A DNA stretch of 64,000 nt, from positions 186,001-250,000 of the forward strand of contig CAXXYG010000025.1 in NCBI GenBank assembly GCA_963666575.2. The letters are read 5' to 3'. The DNA comes from JABMQB01 sp963666575. Lineage in GTDB: Bacteria > Bacteroidota > Bacteroidia > Bacteroidales > Prolixibacteraceae. The position numbers and the translations under genes were made by a program. Below the pieces are notes generated by a model. The model was not told where the DNA came from, did no database searches, and was given only the letters and a program-made list of their open reading frames with translations. Below, in pieces: positions 1-8,469 of this stretch (the first letter of the stretch is position 1; every line of letters starts with the position of its first letter).

Positions 1-89
1 GATGTACGATTACGCTTTAAAGCGAAATAATATACCATATTCTATGATTTAATAAACCTAATATATATTTTTAGCTAAAATCCATTTTA

Positions 90-1154
90 ATGGTTAAAAG
101 GTTTATATTACATGTTATGCTAGTAACATTAGCCTTCAACTTTGCGGAGTTGAGGGCTTCTGACTGGAAAAAAAGTGTCGATTTAAAAGGCACCTGGTAT
201 TTTACCATTGGTGATGATTCCAATTGGGCACAACGTACTGTTAATATGAACGATTGGGATCAAATCAATGTTCCGGATGAATGGGAAAGGTATTACCAGG
301 GTTATAATGGATTTGCCTGGTACCGAAAATCATTTGATTTTAATAAACAATCAGCACCTGAAGAACTTGTGGCATTTTTAGGTTATATTGACGATGTGGA
401 TGAAGTTTTTATAAACGGTGTAAAAATAGGGCAATCAGGCCGTTTCCCACCCAACATCAAAACCGCCAATAATATAGAACGACGCTATTTTTTCTCAAAA
501 AGTTTACTAAAAACCAACAATAATACTATTGCTGTCAGAGTTTACGACCAAGGCAAACCGGGAGGTATTATAAGAGGAGAAAAAATCGGAGTTTATTTTG
601 ATGCTGAAGAAACAACATTACTTTTTAACTTAAGTGGAAACTGGAAATTTACAACTCAAAAAAATAAAAACATTCATTCGCCACTATTTGACGATTCTGA
701 ATTGGAAGAACTTTATGTTCCAGCAAGCTGGGATTCTCAGGGGTATTTGGAATATGATGGGTATGGTTGGTACCGAAAAAAATTTACATTGCCCCAAAAT
801 TTTTCAAATCAGAACCTGTTTTTGGTTTTAGGAAAAATTGATGAACTTGATAAAGTTTACCTTAATGGTAAATTAATTGGAACAACTAAAGACCTTGAAG
901 CTTATAATTCTATAAATGTTGACGATGCTTACAAATTGAAAAGGGCTTACAGAATACCCGCCGGGGTTTTAAAAACACACAACCTAGTTACTGTTGAAGT
1001 TTTTGATAAATTTGGAGGCGGAGGTATTTATGAAGGGCCCATTGGTATTATGTCTGAACAAAACCGAAATCAATTTATGAAAGATCCTGGCGTTGAAAAG
1101 GAAATTAATCCTATCAGAATTATTTTTGACTATTTTTTTGGTAATAGGAATTAA
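90..1154 (+). CDS. Secreted protein with two GH2-like sugar-binding jelly-roll modules
   Basis: This is a 354-residue exported protein with an N-terminal hydrophobic signal (about residues 1-23, ending near ELRAS). The rest is two tandem modules, about residues 25-185 and 190-330. Each starts with a G.W.F pattern, has a (F/Y)AWYRK or YGWYRK strand, and then a D..(D/E)(V/K)(F/Y).NG motif (DEVFINGVKIG and DKVYLNGKLIG). That pattern is typical of the N-terminal galactose-binding-like domain of glycoside hydrolase family 2. No catalytic TIM barrel is present, so it is probably a carbohydrate-binding or accessory protein rather than an enzyme. The next gene, 13 bp downstream, is a paralogue with the same two-module layout. 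Substrate is unknown. Confidence 0.75.
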   Translation: MVKRFILHVMLVTLAFNFAELRASDWKKSVDLKGTWYFTIGDDSNWAQRTVNMNDWDQINVPDEWERYYQGYNGFAWYRKSFDFNKQSAPEELVAFLGYIDDVDEVFINGVKIGQSGRFPPNIKTANNIERRYFFSKSLLKTNNNTIAVRVYDQGKPGGIIRGEKIGVYFDAEETTLLFNLSGNWKFTTQKNKNIHSPLFDDSELEELYVPASWDSQGYLEYDGYGWYRKKFTLPQNFSNQNLFLVLGKIDELDKVYLNGKLIGTTKDLEAYNSINVDDAYKLKRAYRIPAGVLKTHNLVTVEVFDKFGGGGIYEGPIGIMSEQNRNQFMKDPGVEKEINPIRIIFDYFFGNRN

Positions 1155-1167
1155 GTGCTGTTAAATA

Positions 1168-2157
1168 ATGAATAACTATTTTAAATACCTGTTAATATTC
1201 ACTTTTTTATTACTTCTTGGCAACTGGTGCTTTGGAGTTGTATCGCCTGGTGAAATTAACCTAAAGGGGAAATGGAAATTCAGCGTTGGTGATAATCCTG
1301 CCTGGGCCGCACCAAATTTCGATGATTCCAGCTGGGAAGAAATTTATGCCCCGGAAAACTGGGAAAGTCAGGGATACAGGAAATACGATGGTTTTGCCTG
1401 GTACCGAAAAACAATTACTCCCGATAAAAAATATGCCAATCGAATTATAGAATTAGAATTAGGTTATATTGACGATGTGGATGAAGTTTTTATTAATGGC
1501 GTAAAAATCGGGCAATCAGGAAGTTTTCCTCCCAATTTTGTACCGGAAGTAAAATCACGCAGGAAATATTTAGTGCCAAACCACCTCTTAAATTTTGGAG
1601 GACAAAATACCATCGCCATAAGGGTTTACGATGCAATGCTCGAGGGTGGGATTATTGATGGGAATTTAAAATTACATTTTCAGGATAACAACCTTAATTT
1701 TGCGATTAACCTTGCCGGTGAATGGTTTTTTAATAAAGGAAAAGAAGTGAATTTAAACCGAAGGACTTCAATCATTGTTCCCGGTTTGTGGGAAAATCAG
1801 GGCTTTTCGAATTATGATGGTTATGCCGTTTATTCAATAAGTTTTTTTGCCCCCGACAACCTGAATTCCGAAAAACTAATTTTTATGGCAGGACGCATCG
1901 ACGATGTTGACCGGGTGTATATTAACGGAGAATTTGTTGGTTCAACAGGAAAATATGATGAACGAATTGGTGAGGACAACCACCTTGAATTCCGAAACTA
2001 TTTTATACCAGATGGATTAATAAAACCCGGACAAAATAATACAATTGAAATAAGAGTATGGGACGAACGGTGGGACGGAGGAATTTTAGAAGGCCCAATT
2101 GGTATTATTACTCAGGAAAAATTCAGGGAATACTGGAGATCAAAAAGAAGGATGTAA
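1168..2157 (+). CDS. Paralogous secreted protein with two GH2-like jelly-roll modules
   Basis: This 329-residue protein has a signal peptide (about 1-23, ending LGNWCFG) and two GH2-type jelly-roll modules (about 25-175 and 178-320). They carry the motifs DEVFINGVKIGQSG and DRVYINGEFVGSTG. It has the same architecture as the preceding gene, lies 13 bp behind it, and is almost certainly co-transcribed. The first modules of the two proteins share a stretch that is identical even at the DNA level, which points to duplication or later gene conversion. No hydrolase catalytic domain is visible, so carbohydrate binding is the likely role. The stop codon sits in an 8-bp hairpin (2155-2180) that may end the transcript. 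Confidence 0.75.
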   Translation: MNNYFKYLLIFTFLLLLGNWCFGVVSPGEINLKGKWKFSVGDNPAWAAPNFDDSSWEEIYAPENWESQGYRKYDGFAWYRKTITPDKKYANRIIELELGYIDDVDEVFINGVKIGQSGSFPPNFVPEVKSRRKYLVPNHLLNFGGQNTIAIRVYDAMLEGGIIDGNLKLHFQDNNLNFAINLAGEWFFNKGKEVNLNRRTSIIVPGLWENQGFSNYDGYAVYSISFFAPDNLNSEKLIFMAGRIDDVDRVYINGEFVGSTGKYDERIGEDNHLEFRNYFIPDGLIKPGQNNTIEIRVWDERWDGGILEGPIGIITQEKFREYWRSKRRM

Positions 2158-2180
2158 CCAGAATTTTCTGTGTCTGGTTA
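2155..2180 (+). terminator. Hairpin at the end of the GH2-module gene pair
   Basis: An 8-bp perfect inverted repeat, TAACCAGA / TCTGGTTA, with a 10-nt loop. The left arm contains the stop codon of the upstream gene. No strong T-run follows, so termination is inferred only from its position between convergent genes. Confidence 0.4.
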
Positions 2181-2217
2181 AACACTCAACACACAACTTA
2201 TTTAAAACAAAATACGC

Positions 2218-2691
2218 CTACCCTGCCCTAACAGCCTTTCGCGATGCCCTGTCAACCAAGGTAAATAGTTTATGAATTTCATCTTTCTGATGTGATTTTT
2301 GATGCCCATGCACTTTTACAAACCTGCAATTCATTGTATCAGTTATCCTAAAAAACTCCTGATATAATTTAAAGTTTTTCAAACGTTTTCCGTTTTTTGA
2401 GTGGTAATCATTTTTTTCAAACCGGTCTCTCCTTTCGGGTAATCTAATAATGTTTTGTGAATCGGTATATACTTCTATATCGTATGCAACTGCTTTAACT
2501 TCCTTTAACGCCCATAACAATACCTGCAATTCAAGCTTCGTGGAAGACGTATTTTCAAATTTTATCAATTGAATTTTAGTTTGCAACAACTCATCAAAAA
2601 CAATCTCTTCATCCACAACCAAATAAGCTCCATATCCTTCATTCGACCGAGTATTGACACTTCCGTCAGTAAATAATTTTATTTTTTTCAT
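2218..2691 (-). CDS. Ribonuclease H family protein
   Basis: This 157-residue protein has the RNase HI fold signature: strand 1 LFTDGSVN with D9, then SSTKLEL with E54, VYTDSQN with D77, the VHGHQKSHQKDE histidine loop (H128/H130) and a C-terminal VDRASRKA with D147. All four DEDD metal-binding acids are present, so it should be an active cytoplasmic nuclease cutting RNA in RNA:DNA hybrids, used in primer and R-loop removal. The frame stays open upstream to 2721, but I chose the ATG at 2691. The RNase H strand begins right there, and a promoter-like TATGTTTG box (2719-2726, minus strand) overlaps the longer start. The gene is monocistronic and convergent with the GH2-like pair. Confidence 0.8.
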   Translation of the reverse strand: MKKIKLFTDGSVNTRSNEGYGAYLVVDEEIVFDELLQTKIQLIKFENTSSTKLELQVLLWALKEVKAVAYDIEVYTDSQNIIRLPERRDRFEKNDYHSKNGKRLKNFKLYQEFFRITDTMNCRFVKVHGHQKSHQKDEIHKLFTLVDRASRKAVRAG

Positions 2692-2718
2692 CCTAAACAA
2701 GCATCTAAAATTCACCAG

Positions 2719-2726
2719 CAAACATA
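2719..2726 (-). promoter_or_regulatory. -7 type promoter box upstream of the RNase H gene
   Basis: The minus strand reads TATGTTTG, matching the Bacteroidota -7 consensus TAnnTTTG, about 28 nt before the chosen ATG at 2691. No good TTTG upstream element was found at 19-21 nt. Confidence 0.35.
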
Positions 2727-2856
2727 TTAAAATAGTGCAACAATTATGTGGTAAATACTGAAATACTGATACTTAAATATTGTTTATTAAAGTTAATAAT
2801 TGGTAACAATCAAATTTATCACAAAAAAAATCATTACTTTTCTTACATTATGTTTA

Positions 2857-2872
2857 TGGCATAATCCTTGTA
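2857..2872 (+). promoter_or_regulatory. Sigma-54-like -24/-12 promoter candidate for the efflux operon
   Basis: The sequence TGGCATAATCCTTGTA matches the sigma-54 consensus TGGCAYRNNNNTTGCW at every defined position except one: T replaces the C of the -12 GC. The GG and GT doublets have the required 10-nt spacing. It lies 47 bp before the first ATG of the efflux operon, giving a predicted leader of about 35-40 nt. No activator gene is in the window. Confidence 0.5.
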
Positions 2873-2919
2873 GAAAAAACAATCCATAAAAACTAAATAA
2901 ACCAGAAACACTACTAATT

Positions 2920-4314
2920 ATGATCCGCAAATACCTCATTTACACTCTTACTGTAGTTGTAGTAATTATAATTGCCGCCATTTTAGTTTTAAAAACATCG
3001 GGTACCGATGAAAATCTATTGACAACCACGGCCCAAAAAGGCCCATTCGAAGTCCTTGTCTATTCTTCGGGCCAACTTGAATCAAAAGAATCGGACAATA
3101 TATATATACCTGAAGAATTAAAAGACAACCGCGCACGGATTGGAAATTTGACGATCACCGACCTTGTAGAGGAAGGAACTTTTGTCGATTCGGGTGGTTA
3201 TGTTGCTACTCTCGACCATCAGGCAGTTGAAGAACAACTAAAAACAGCGCAGGATGAATATGAAAAACTGGCTTCGGAATACGAAGACAGCAAAATTGAT
3301 TCGAACCTGACATTAAGTAACCAGCGCGATTTAATTGTAAATTCACAACTCGACCTCGAGGAAAAGAAAATTATTATCGATGAATCACAATTTGAAGCAC
3401 CTTCGGTACGGAAAAAGGCAGAGATGGATTACGATAAAGCAAAACGAATGTTGGAACAGGTAACCACGGCATATGGGTTAAAAGAACAACAGGAAATTAA
3501 CAAAGTAGCCCGTAAGTTTATCAACTTCAAACAAATAAAAGAAAGAGTTGAAGTATTAAAAAAATTATATGGAGCCCTAATAATTACCTCTCCTAAATCT
3601 GGATTTATTTCATATTTTAAACATCCTTTTGGTGATGTTACCCAAACCGGGTCGAGGGTTTCACAATGGAATCAAATTGTTGCCACTTTTCCAAACATGG
3701 AAAACCTGATTTCATTAACCTACATCAATGAAATTGATATTTCAAAAATCGCAGTTGGACAGAAAGTTACCATTGGCATTGATGCTTTCCCCGAAAAAAC
3801 GTTGTATGGCGAAGTAACAAATTTGGCCAATGTAGGCCAACTAATGCCTAAAAGCGATGCCAAGGTTTTTGAAGTAAAAATTAAAGTAAATGGTACCGAT
3901 TACAATTTAAAACCATCGATGACTACAAGTAATATTATTCAGGCAAAATTTATCGATGAATGTATTTTTATACCGATCGAATCAGTTTTTAAAAACGACA
4001 GTTTAAGTTTTGTATATATAAAAGACAAAAAAATCAGAAAACAAATAGTTGAACTGGGTGATGAAAATGAGAACTTTATTGTTGTAAAACAAGGCATTGC
4101 CGAAAATGACATTCTTTGTTTGATGCCACCCGAAAATGCTGAATCGCTGCAAACCGAAGGAATGGAAATTTACGAAGACATTCTGATTAAAGAAAAAGAA
4201 AAATTAGGCAGAGAAGAAGAAGAGCGGCAAAAACGCAATTCTGAAAAAAAAGAACCAATATTACCTCCCGGACTTAACCCTTCCGCAATGAGTGAAATTC
4301 AATCCTCCAATTAA
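2920..4314 (+). CDS. HlyD/AcrA-family periplasmic adaptor subunit (efflux)
   Basis: This 464-residue membrane fusion protein has one N-terminal membrane anchor (about residues 5-25). A lipoyl/barrel-sandwich half follows (LVEEGTFVDSGGYVATLD), then a charged alpha-helical hairpin (about 100-210), the second sandwich half (ITSPKSGFISYF), and beta-barrel and proximal domains. The last ~40 residues are an unusual Glu/Lys-rich tail (about 425-450) ending in a Pro-rich segment. It should connect an inner-membrane ABC permease to an outer-membrane TolC channel, and both are encoded directly downstream (12 and 18 bp gaps). A second adaptor of the same family ends the operon. The operon is preceded by a sigma-54-like site. 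The cargo is unknown. Confidence 0.8.
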   Translation: MIRKYLIYTLTVVVVIIIAAILVLKTSGTDENLLTTTAQKGPFEVLVYSSGQLESKESDNIYIPEELKDNRARIGNLTITDLVEEGTFVDSGGYVATLDHQAVEEQLKTAQDEYEKLASEYEDSKIDSNLTLSNQRDLIVNSQLDLEEKKIIIDESQFEAPSVRKKAEMDYDKAKRMLEQVTTAYGLKEQQEINKVARKFINFKQIKERVEVLKKLYGALIITSPKSGFISYFKHPFGDVTQTGSRVSQWNQIVATFPNMENLISLTYINEIDISKIAVGQKVTIGIDAFPEKTLYGEVTNLANVGQLMPKSDAKVFEVKIKVNGTDYNLKPSMTTSNIIQAKFIDECIFIPIESVFKNDSLSFVYIKDKKIRKQIVELGDENENFIVVKQGIAENDILCLMPPENAESLQTEGMEIYEDILIKEKEKLGREEEERQKRNSEKKEPILPPGLNPSAMSEIQSSN

Positions 4315-4325
4315 AATATATTCAC

Positions 4326-5708
4326 ATGTTTATAAAACGTTATCTACATGATATTGGCATTGCAATTGAGGCAATTATTGCCAATAAAGTTAAATCGATA
4401 CTTACAGCGCTGGGAATTATTTTTGGAGTAGCCGCGGTAATAAGTATGCTGGCAATTGGGAAAGGGGCAGAACAAGAGATTCTGGAACAGATTAAACTGG
4501 TAGGAGTAAACAATATCATCATCACTCCCAGCTCCTATTCTCTCCAAAATAACAACGGCAACTCTTCTGAAAATGGCAATGAAAAACAAGGTGGGTCAAA
4601 ATTCTCAAAAGGTTTAACCCTTTTAGATGTTGAAGCTATTCAGGAAATACTTCCTACCGTACAACGTATTTCTCCTGTAATATCATTTAACTACTCAGCC
4701 CTGTTAAATGGGAAAAGCAAACCTATTGTATTAGAAGGAATTTACAATAGTTATTTTGACCTGTTTAATATGCAATTAAGTTCGGGAAAAATATTTAATA
4801 ATTCTCAAAATGAACAAGGGCTCCCGGTATGTATAATTGGTGACAATATTAAAAAAGTATTTTTCAGGCAAGACAACCCCATCGGGAAAAATATTAAATG
4901 TGGGCAAATTTGGCTAAAAATTATCGGAGTGGTTGAACGCCGTGATTTTACAGCTTCTGCTTCCGATGAATTGGGGATCAGTAGTTCTGATAACAAAATA
5001 TTTATTCCTGTGCAAACAATGCTTTTACGCTTTAAAAACCGTTCGTTGGTCCGTGCCGACGAAGTGGCAAAAGCCAACTCAAAAGGTGGTGGAAATGGTA
5101 TGGTAGTTATAATTGGAGGCGAAGAGAAAAAAGAAGAAGTTACTGATACCGATAACAATCTAAATCAATTGGATAAAATTATTGTCCAGGTAAAAGAGAC
5201 TGAACAATTAAATGCCACAGCTGCTGTTATAAACCGAATGTTATTGCGGCGCCATTCTGAAATTTATGATTTTGAGGTTACCATACCTGAATTGCTTCTG
5301 AAACAGCAACAAAAAACCAAAAACATTTTTAATATAGTTTTGGGAGTAATTGCCGGTATATCGTTGATTGTTGGAGGAATTGGAATTATGAACATAATGT
5401 TAGCCTCTGTTTTGGAACGTATCCGCGAAATAGGTTTACGGCAGGCCATTGGTGCCAAAAAGAAAGATATTATTGCACAATTCCTATCTGAGTCGACCCT
5501 GATTAGCCTGTCGGGAGGGTTTATAGGAGTGGTACTGGGAGTTGTATTCTCTAAAATAATTACCGCCATGTTCGATATACAAACTATTGTTTCGTTTTTC
5601 AGTGTATTTATAGCTTTTGGTGTTTCGGTAATGGTGGGTGTTTTATTTGGATACCTTCCGGCAAAAAGGGCCTCAAATAACGACCCAGTTGTATCATTAC
5701 GTCAATAA
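4326..5708 (+). CDS. ABC transporter permease, MacB/FtsX type (no ATPase domain)
   Basis: This 460-residue protein has the four-helix MacB layout: TM1 at about 20-45 (ILTALGIIFGVAAVISM), a large periplasmic core domain, then three helices at about 335-360, 385-410 and 425-450. It also has the characteristic cytoplasmic stretch ERIREIGLRQAIGAKKKDI and a C-terminal LPAKRASNNDPVVSLR. Unlike E. coli MacB it has no fused nucleotide-binding domain, and no separate ATPase lies in the operon. It must borrow an ATPase encoded elsewhere or work in an unusual way. A Ser/Asn/Gly-rich insert (about residues 75-95) and a Gly/Glu/Lys-rich loop (about 255-275) sit in the periplasmic part. By context it exports a small molecule or lipid-linked substrate through the TolC protein encoded next. 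Confidence 0.82.
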   Translation: MFIKRYLHDIGIAIEAIIANKVKSILTALGIIFGVAAVISMLAIGKGAEQEILEQIKLVGVNNIIITPSSYSLQNNNGNSSENGNEKQGGSKFSKGLTLLDVEAIQEILPTVQRISPVISFNYSALLNGKSKPIVLEGIYNSYFDLFNMQLSSGKIFNNSQNEQGLPVCIIGDNIKKVFFRQDNPIGKNIKCGQIWLKIIGVVERRDFTASASDELGISSSDNKIFIPVQTMLLRFKNRSLVRADEVAKANSKGGGNGMVVIIGGEEKKEEVTDTDNNLNQLDKIIVQVKETEQLNATAAVINRMLLRRHSEIYDFEVTIPELLLKQQQKTKNIFNIVLGVIAGISLIVGGIGIMNIMLASVLERIREIGLRQAIGAKKKDIIAQFLSESTLISLSGGFIGVVLGVVFSKIITAMFDIQTIVSFFSVFIAFGVSVMVGVLFGYLPAKRASNNDPVVSLRQ

Positions 5709-5725
5709 TCCCTAAAAAATAAGAC

Positions 5726-7207
5726 ATGAAAAAAGTACTACTTATAATGTTAATAATTTCAGGAATAACGCATCAAAGTTATTCCCAAAACAATAAAATA
5801 AAACTCAGCCTACCCGAAGTAATAACAATTGCATCCAGCCAGTCAATTGATGCATTCCGGAATAAAAACATGTACTTATCGAGTTACTGGGAGTACCGTT
5901 ATTACCAGGCTGAACGGTTGCCCGGTTTATCATTGAGCTCATCGCCCATCGATTTTAACAGGTACCGCAACAAAGAATACAATTTTCAGACAAATCAGGA
6001 TGAATACCGTTTGCGAGAAAATTTAAATTCTGATGTTACATTATCATTGTCTCAAAATATCCCTTTAACTGGAGGACAACTATTCCTCCGATCGGGACTG
6101 GGAATGGTTAAAAACCTGGGAGGTGATAAAAACACATCATTTACCTCAACACCAGTGAGTATTGGATATATGCAGGAATTAAACGGTTACAATCAACTTA
6201 AATGGCAGAAAAAAATTGAGCCGTTAAAATACGAAAAAGCAAAAAAAGAACTTATAGAGAACAATGAAATCTTAAAACGTAAAGCAGTTAATGTGTTTTT
6301 TAGCCTGGTAAAAGCTCAAATTCAAAAATCGATAGCCGAAACCAATTTTGCCAATGCTGACACTTTATATAATATTGGAAAAGGCAGGTTTCAGGTAGGA
6401 ACGGTTACACAGGATGAATTATTAAAACTGGAACTAAGCCTTTTAAATGCCGAACAGGCAATTAATTTAGCAAATGTTACCATTAAACGTGTGCAATCGA
6501 TGTTTAATTCCTTCCTGGGTTTAGACAAAACAACTGAAATTGAATGTATTGTACCAAACAAAATCCCAGAATTAAAAGTTAATACTGAAGATGCATATTC
6601 TCAAGCAATTAAGAACAATCCTGTTATTATTGAGCATCAACAAAGGTCAATTGAAGCAGAAGAACAGGTTGCATCGGCAAAATCTGAAACCGGTTTAAAC
6701 ACCTCCCTTTTTGCCATGTATGGGTTAAGTCAAGCTTCCGAAGAATTTAGCGAGGTTTACAAAGAACAAGACAACAGCCAACGTTTTAATATAGGAGTGA
6801 ACATACCTATTATTGACTGGGGTCGCCGAAAAGGACGGTATTCAATGGCGCAATCAAACAGGGAAGTTGCTATGGCTGTTATCAGACAGGAACGCATTGA
6901 TTTTGAACAAAATGTATTTCAGGGTGTCCTTGAATTTAACTTGCAGGGAGCTCAGGTATTTAATGCTGCAAAAGCCGATACTGTTGCTAAGCTGGGCTAC
7001 GAAGTAACTTTTCAGCGATTTTTGATTGGGAAAATTGATGTAGTTAAATTAAATATTGCCAGCAACGACCAGGAAAGTGCACGCATCCAATACATTGATG
7101 CTTTAAATGAATATTGGTCAAAATTTTACCAATTACGAAGCCTGACTCTTTTCGATTTTGAAAAAAATGAGCCATTAACAGAAGAATATGATAGAATTTT
7201 GGAATAA
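5726..7207 (+). CDS. TolC-family outer-membrane efflux protein
   Basis: This 493-residue protein starts with a signal peptide (MKKVLLIMLIISGITHQSYS) followed by the two-repeat outer-membrane-factor pattern. There are long amphipathic helices rich in Ala/Glu/Lys (about 160-260 and 300-440) and short beta segments such as PIIDWGRRKGRYSMA, a strand-helix signature of TolC. It should form the trimeric outer-membrane channel of the tripartite exporter encoded around it. It begins 17 bp after the permease stop and ends 5 bp before the second adaptor gene, so the four genes form one operon. Confidence 0.82.
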   Translation: MKKVLLIMLIISGITHQSYSQNNKIKLSLPEVITIASSQSIDAFRNKNMYLSSYWEYRYYQAERLPGLSLSSSPIDFNRYRNKEYNFQTNQDEYRLRENLNSDVTLSLSQNIPLTGGQLFLRSGLGMVKNLGGDKNTSFTSTPVSIGYMQELNGYNQLKWQKKIEPLKYEKAKKELIENNEILKRKAVNVFFSLVKAQIQKSIAETNFANADTLYNIGKGRFQVGTVTQDELLKLELSLLNAEQAINLANVTIKRVQSMFNSFLGLDKTTEIECIVPNKIPELKVNTEDAYSQAIKNNPVIIEHQQRSIEAEEQVASAKSETGLNTSLFAMYGLSQASEEFSEVYKEQDNSQRFNIGVNIPIIDWGRRKGRYSMAQSNREVAMAVIRQERIDFEQNVFQGVLEFNLQGAQVFNAAKADTVAKLGYEVTFQRFLIGKIDVVKLNIASNDQESARIQYIDALNEYWSKFYQLRSLTLFDFEKNEPLTEEYDRILE

Positions 7208-7212
7208 AAAAT

Positions 7213-8469
7213 ATGAAGCTAAAAATAAAATATAGTATTGGATTGGGAATACTCCTGGTAAGTATTGTTATTTCGGTGATTCTGATAAACACTATTCCTG
7301 GTGAAAAAAACAGCACGGTATATAAAGTTAAACGCGAAGACTTTAAAGCTTCACTTACCTGCAAAGGTGAAATAAATGGAGCTAAGGCTACCGAAATCAA
7401 TCTTCCTGACATAATTTGTGACCGAAGCCTTCGAATATACCAAATAAAGATTGTGGATCTAATTCAGGAAGGGAAAAGTGTTAAAAAGGGAGATTTTATT
7501 GCTCAACTCGATCAAAACCGAATTATGTCGCTAATGCGCGAAATTTCTCAGGATTTTGAAAAAAAGGAAGCCGACCTTAAAAATGCTAAAATCGACAGTA
7601 CTGTTAAATTAACCCAACTTCGAGAAGAAATTACAAACGCTTACCTTGACCTCGAATACAATAAAATTGACCTTGAACAATCGGTATATGAATCGGAAGC
7701 TTACCAACGAAAAGTAAGGATGAATTACCAAAAAGCCGAAATCGCCATTGCCAAAAAAAGGCGCGATTTTCAGTTAGAACAAAATAAACTAAAAGTGAAA
7801 ATCCGAAGGCTGGAAACATCGGTCAATCAACAGCAGGATAAAATAACTAAATACAGGCAGGCTATGGCTTCTTGCCGGATAACAACACCTCAGGATGGTA
7901 TTGTTATGTTTGCAAAATCGTGGAATGGCAAAAAACTTGGAAAAGACGATGAAGTAATTATTTGGATGCCCCTTATTGCTACCCTTCCTGACATGTCGAC
8001 TATCAACTCAGAAGTTTATGTGAAAGAAATTGATATTTCAAAAATAAATTTGGGAGACAGCGTTAAAATTACTTTTGATGCGCTCGAAGGAGAAACACTT
8101 AGCGGTAAAATAACTAAAATTGCTACCATTGGTGAGGACCATGATAGTTTCGACATGAAGGTTTTTAAGGTAATTATTCAACTTGATCATACAAACGATG
8201 GCTTAAAACCCGGTATGTCGAGCAATAACGAAATATTGGTCAGTGATTTAAAAAATGTTTTAACACTCCCGGTAAATCTTATCCATTCACAAAATGGTGC
8301 TAAATATGTGTATCAAAAAAAATCGGGGGAAATCATAAAAACAAAAGTGATAACAGGAATGGAAAACGAAGAGTTTATTGTTATTAAAGAAGGGTTATCA
8401 GAAGGCGACCTGGTATTATCTGAATTACCTGAAAATTGGGCAGGTGATTTTGTAGTATCAACTAACTAA
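7213..8469 (+). CDS. Second HlyD-family periplasmic adaptor subunit
   Basis: This 418-residue membrane fusion protein has an N-terminal anchor (about 7-27), a split lipoyl domain (LIQEGKSVKKGDFIAQLD ... ITTPQDGIVMFAK), a long coiled-coil hairpin (about 110-215) and a C-terminal barrel domain. It resembles the first adaptor of the operon along its whole length but lacks that protein's charged tail. Two adaptors with one permease and one TolC suggest either a mixed adaptor ring or alternative adaptors for one channel. It starts 5 bp after the TolC gene. Its last 12 bp overlap the 3' end of the convergent permease gene. Confidence 0.8.
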   Translation: MKLKIKYSIGLGILLVSIVISVILINTIPGEKNSTVYKVKREDFKASLTCKGEINGAKATEINLPDIICDRSLRIYQIKIVDLIQEGKSVKKGDFIAQLDQNRIMSLMREISQDFEKKEADLKNAKIDSTVKLTQLREEITNAYLDLEYNKIDLEQSVYESEAYQRKVRMNYQKAEIAIAKKRRDFQLEQNKLKVKIRRLETSVNQQQDKITKYRQAMASCRITTPQDGIVMFAKSWNGKKLGKDDEVIIWMPLIATLPDMSTINSEVYVKEIDISKINLGDSVKITFDALEGETLSGKITKIATIGEDHDSFDMKVFKVIIQLDHTNDGLKPGMSSNNEILVSDLKNVLTLPVNLIHSQNGAKYVYQKKSGEIIKTKVITGMENEEFIVIKEGLSEGDLVLSELPENWAGDFVVSTN

